Below, piece after piece: positions 60,961 through 64,000 of a stretch of 64,000 bases of DNA. Under the pieces are notes generated by a model that had not been told where the DNA came from, did no database searches, and saw nothing but the letters and a program-made list of their open reading frames with translations. The first letter of the stretch is position 1. Each line of letters starts with the position of its first letter. Origin of the DNA: Cladocopium goreaui (Eukaryota; Sar; Dinophyceae; Suessiales; Symbiodiniaceae); assembly GCA_947184155.2 (NCBI GenBank), contig CAMXCT020000331.1, forward strand, positions 1 through 64,000, given 5' to 3'. The translations under genes and the position numbers were made by a program.

Positions 60961-62484
60961 CGATTCTTGGTTGCCTTTTGTGATGCCACATGATCAAGAC
61001 ATCAAAGAAATTGAAAGTATATATATATTGTTGTTTGGGGCATGCGGCTGATACGCCGCCCTTGGAAGATTGCTTATTTTGAGATGTGCCATTCACGATC
61101 CCTTAGCAGGGTTAAAATTTGAAGGATGAAGGTTGCGAAAATGATGGTTCAAGAATTGAATTTAGGGGTTGGATGTCTCAAGGTTCCTGCAAAGATGCGT
61201 TTGGTCAATTTTTTGGGATACTATGTAAGTTTTGTAATAGCCTTTGCCCCCAAAAAGGAGCCTCATAAATTTAACCATATTCCAACATCCACATGCTCTC
61301 TTATGGTTAACACGGGGGTGGGGGGAGGGGGTGTGATGACGTTCTTGACGAGTATAACACAGGGCCCGCAGAACTTGTTGCCGTTGTGAACATGTTGAAC
61401 ATGCTCTCTTATGGTAAACAAGGGGGGTGGGGGATGGAAGGGGGTGTGAAAATGTTTTTGAGGAGTATAACGCAGGGCCCACGGAAATGGTTGCCGTTCT
61501 GAACATGTTGCACATGCTCTCTTAAGGTCAACAGGGTGTGGGGAGTGTGGGGGTGTGTGATAACGTTCTTGACGAGTATAAACAGAGGTGAAGAAAAATA
61601 GGATGATCTGAGATCTGGTGGATGTTTGCATGCTTGCAATTGCGGCTTGTTGCGATTGCGTATTCGGACGTAAGATCCTCCTTGCGCGCGCGTGGGCCGG
61701 TATCTTGCTTTCTACGTTGCCCGGTCTTTATCCTGCGTTGGTCTTCTGCTTTGTCTCTTCCTCTTCTACTCTATTCTCTCTACGCGTCACGCGGTTCCTA
61801 TCCTCCGCCGGTTTCTCTGCGGAAGTATTTTCCTGGCAGGTAACTTGGAAGTGAGATGACCCCAAACCAGACAAACTCCAAATGATTTTTAATCCGATTA
61901 ACTGGTTGTCTCGGTAGGGTTCCGGAATCACAAGATGTTACTTTCGACAGGAATTTTGGAAACAGGTTTTCTTTCAAGAGTCTTATTTTCAGAAACCCAA
62001 TTACAAAGCACAAGTGGTCAGTGCTTCCATATTGTCTTTATCCCATGTTATGTTTGTGATCTTTTGTGATTATCTAAGGGATCAACACATATGGGTTGGT
62101 GCTACAAAATACTAAACTTGCAGGGCGTGTCTTGAGTGAAGCTGTCATATATGATTTCTGGATAGATCATTTGTACTCCTACCTTGGCGATAGCCTCGCA
62201 TTTTCTTTGTCGCGAACGTTTCAACATGTGGGAAAGGTTTTTAAATTGGAATTGACAAAGCGCAAAGCGACGCGGCTGACTCTCTTTTAGATGGGAGGGT
62301 TTCGGGTGGAGCCTTCTTACGTAGCTAGTACGAAAACATACATGTCAAATATTTGTTTTAGCACTCGAAGAACACAATTGCTTCACTGCGCGGGCGAAAT
62401 GCAATTTTTTGAACTTGAGTCACACGCCTGCCAATGGAAATGTTTTGACAAGTCCCACAGATACCAGCATTTTGTCTCTTAGCC
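60961..62484. other. Intron-like stretch with a tandem repeat
   Basis: Contains a three-copy ~110-bp repeat at 61291-61600 and no exon I can defend. A frame at 62126-62290 (FSLSRTFQHVGKVFKLEL) is possible but unsupported. Confidence 0.45.
61291..61600 (+). repeat. Three-copy tandem repeat, ~110-bp unit
   Basis: Units start ACATGCTCTCTTATGGT at 61291, 61399 and 61512 and share GGGTGTG, ACGTTCTTGACGAGTATAAC and GGGCCC-GAA-TTGCCGTT. Confidence 0.88.
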
Positions 62485-62920
62485 CTGAAATTTCAATCTC
62501 GGATTTGTCACCCTTGCAAGGGCGGCGAATCAATCGGTTGCCCTGTTTGCCCAAGAAGTTTTTTTGGAACCTAGGAGCTGTGTGGAACTACAGGCATTCA
62601 TTGACCGTCTTTTGAAGAGCAATGATTGGAACTTCGAGCTGACAGTGAAAGATTTTGTTTTGACAAAGCCTCTTGCCAGAGCAGAAGTGGACCAGTCCCT
62701 CACTCAGTCTCAGAAAGTCTTTGAAAAAGGATATCGATCTATGTCCAGCAAAAAGAACAAGAATTGCGTAGCAGATCTGAACCAGAACCCCAAAAAGCGT
62801 GCTCGCTTTAGTCAAGATGTTTTCCCCACACTGACGTGCGGCTGCTGCAAGTTGATGCACCTGCAGAAGCGACATCTGTACTGTCAGCTGCTGAGCTGTG
62901 CTTGTCTTGACCATGTGATT
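62485..62920 (+). CDS. C5-methyltransferase-like gene, C-terminal exon
   Basis: The frame reads FVTLARAANQSVALFAQEV, ELQAFIDRLLKSNDWNFEL, a Lys-rich linker, then VFPTLTCGCCKLMHLQKR, resembling the target-recognition/motif IX region (PTLT) of C5 methyltransferases. After ~62870 the sense appears to continue in a second frame (LSAAELCLS), so the end is frameshifted or spliced. Completes the gene on the same strand as the motif I-VIII exons. Confidence 0.55.
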
Positions 62921-63028
62921 GTTAGTATCATGCAACCTGCCAACTATCTTAGACATGTGCTTGCAAGTCTCAATGTTTGGCCAAGGTGGTTTGGAACTTG
63001 CTGCGGCCCACGGAATGCCAGTAGCTGA

Positions 63029-63757
63029 TGCATGCTCACGATGTTTGGGGATCAAGACCTATAATGCCACGATGGTGTCAAATACTGCTCTTTGCGCTAG
63101 GGTGGCTATGCAGCAATCATGTTGCCTTAAGCTATGTACTTGTATGGCTGCGGTGAATGTGACATTGGTTCGCGATGTTTTCTGAATGGGCCTGTCTTAA
63201 TGTTGACTGGAGGTGGGAAACAGCATGCACTTTGCATGCATCGCGGCAGTACTGGTGAAATGCTTCCTTTTGACCAGACCTGAGTGAGAAAGCCACCCGG
63301 TGCTAGCGTCAGTCGCTGGCTGTATGCAGGTAATTTGGACGCAGGTCGCATGGCCAGGGGCCTGTGAAATTTACTTGGTGCTGGACGTGGGAGGTGTTTA
63401 GAAAATTGAGCGGCAGAGGGCTGTCAGACTTGATTTTGTTCGACTACAGCTGCGCCACTGCATGTTGATCACCAGTCAGCCAGAGCTGCTTCCCGACAGT
63501 TTCTGTATGTTTCTGTGACATCCTGATCAGACCTCTCCCTCTACTTCTCACTTCTCACCACTCCTAATTTCCTTCTCTTGTTTTGTTTTTCCACTTTGAA
63601 AGTGCACAGCTCAGATTCCAGGGCCTGGTCCAGTTGATGGTTGCAAGCATTGGGGCTATAGTTCGGTTGTCAGCCATTTTGTGGGTTCTAGCGCTCGCGT
63701 TAACATTGCGCTTGCTTTTCTTTCTAGAGCCCTGAGCCAACCCGATTGCCTGCCTTC
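63029..63757. other. Intergenic stretch
   Basis: No gene recognised. It ends with a pyrimidine tract and AG (TTTTCTTTCTAG at ~63717-63727), suited to trans-splicing of the next transcript. Confidence 0.45.
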
Positions 63758-64000
63758 ATGCCGAAGAGGGACGCAGACCATCATTTTAATGATTCAGTGT
63801 CTGATAGTAGCAAGGAGTCAGGCTCAGCTTCAGAGTCTGAGACCAAACGAGAACCTGTAGATCATCCGCCTTCGCCTGAGAAGGCTAAGGCCGCAGATCT
63901 TGAGGACCCACCAGAAGCTCCGGCTCCCACTGCCCGTGCTGATCGCAAATCGGTTGGGCCCTCAGCCACGAGCAAAAAGAGATACGGGACAGTCTCGTCT
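63758..64000 (+). CDS. 5' end of a further gene (partial, runs off the window)
   Basis: ATG at 63758 opens a frame with no stop to the window end (81 codons). The start MPKRDADHHFNDSVSDSSKE and following Ser/Glu/Pro-rich sequence indicate a disordered N-terminus; KRDAD and SKKRY are basic spots. The ATG lies ~30 nt after an AG acceptor preceded by a pyrimidine tract. Function unknown. Confidence 0.5.
   Translation, partial: MPKRDADHHFNDSVSDSSKESGSASESETKREPVDHPPSPEKAKAADLEDPPEAPAPTARADRKSVGPSATSKKRYGTVSS

Overview
The window looks like nuclear DNA of a dinoflagellate, most likely a Symbiodiniaceae-type genome. The grounds are: a relic of the dinoflagellate spliced leader at the 5' end of a retroposed cDNA; Ty1/copia elements with dinoflagellate-style polyproteins; UPF1/DNA2-like helicase fragments of a type common in these algae; and multi-exon genes all read on one strand on the right. 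There is no sign of operons, ribosome binding sites or prokaryotic genes. Protein identifications rest on motif recognition by eye; no database was searched.

Layout. (1) 1-5571: tandem array of a ~1.05 kb unit, each unit carrying near-perfect hairpins. (2) 5572-16468: copia element 1 (+ strand), with a 19-bp remnant of the 5' LTR, a primer binding site (PBS), a Cys/Gly/Gln-rich gag-N ORF, an intact 2272-codon gag-PR-INT-RT-RH polyprotein ending in a methyltransferase-like domain, an extra ORF, a polypurine tract (PPT) and a 847-bp 3' LTR. (3) 16469-16912: fragment of a superfamily-1 helicase. (4) 16990-32730: copia element 2 (- strand), with 200-bp LTRs identical by eye, 5-bp target duplication AGGGC and a frameshifted gag-pol with a degenerate methyltransferase-like domain between INT and RT. 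Inside its 3' end sits a 6.3-kb retrocopy (17207-23507), flanked by a 17-bp duplication and starting with a spliced-leader relic; it encodes a Tpt1/KptA-like RNA 2'-phosphotransferase domain followed by an EEP/DNase I-like nuclease domain. (5) 32736-34854: palindromic CTTAAGGTACC/TTCGAAG sequence, a ~58-bp minisatellite and a 662-bp giant inverted repeat. (6) 34855-35631: another helicase fragment. (7) 35637-45711: element 3, a large LTR element with ~1.57-kb LTRs, target duplication GGTGT and no pol. (8) 45717-48046: host ORFs with a third, diverged helicase-like copy. (9) 48893-55947: exon blocks of a multi-exon gene of unknown function. (10) 56150-58780: simple and palindromic repeats with isolated possible exons. 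(11) 59291-62900: a C5-cytosine-methyltransferase-like gene in several exons. (12) 63758-64000: start of a further gene that runs off the window.

How it fits together. The left three quarters is a pile-up of retroelements and satellites in and around decayed helicase copies. All three LTR elements share the 12-nt primer binding site TGGTAGCGGAGC, so they probably use the same tRNA primer. The most unusual content is the repeated appearance of methyltransferase-like domains (two in copia polyproteins at different positions, one in a host gene) and the Tpt1-plus-nuclease reading frame carried as a retrocopy within an LTR element. Exon boundaries on the right are approximate.
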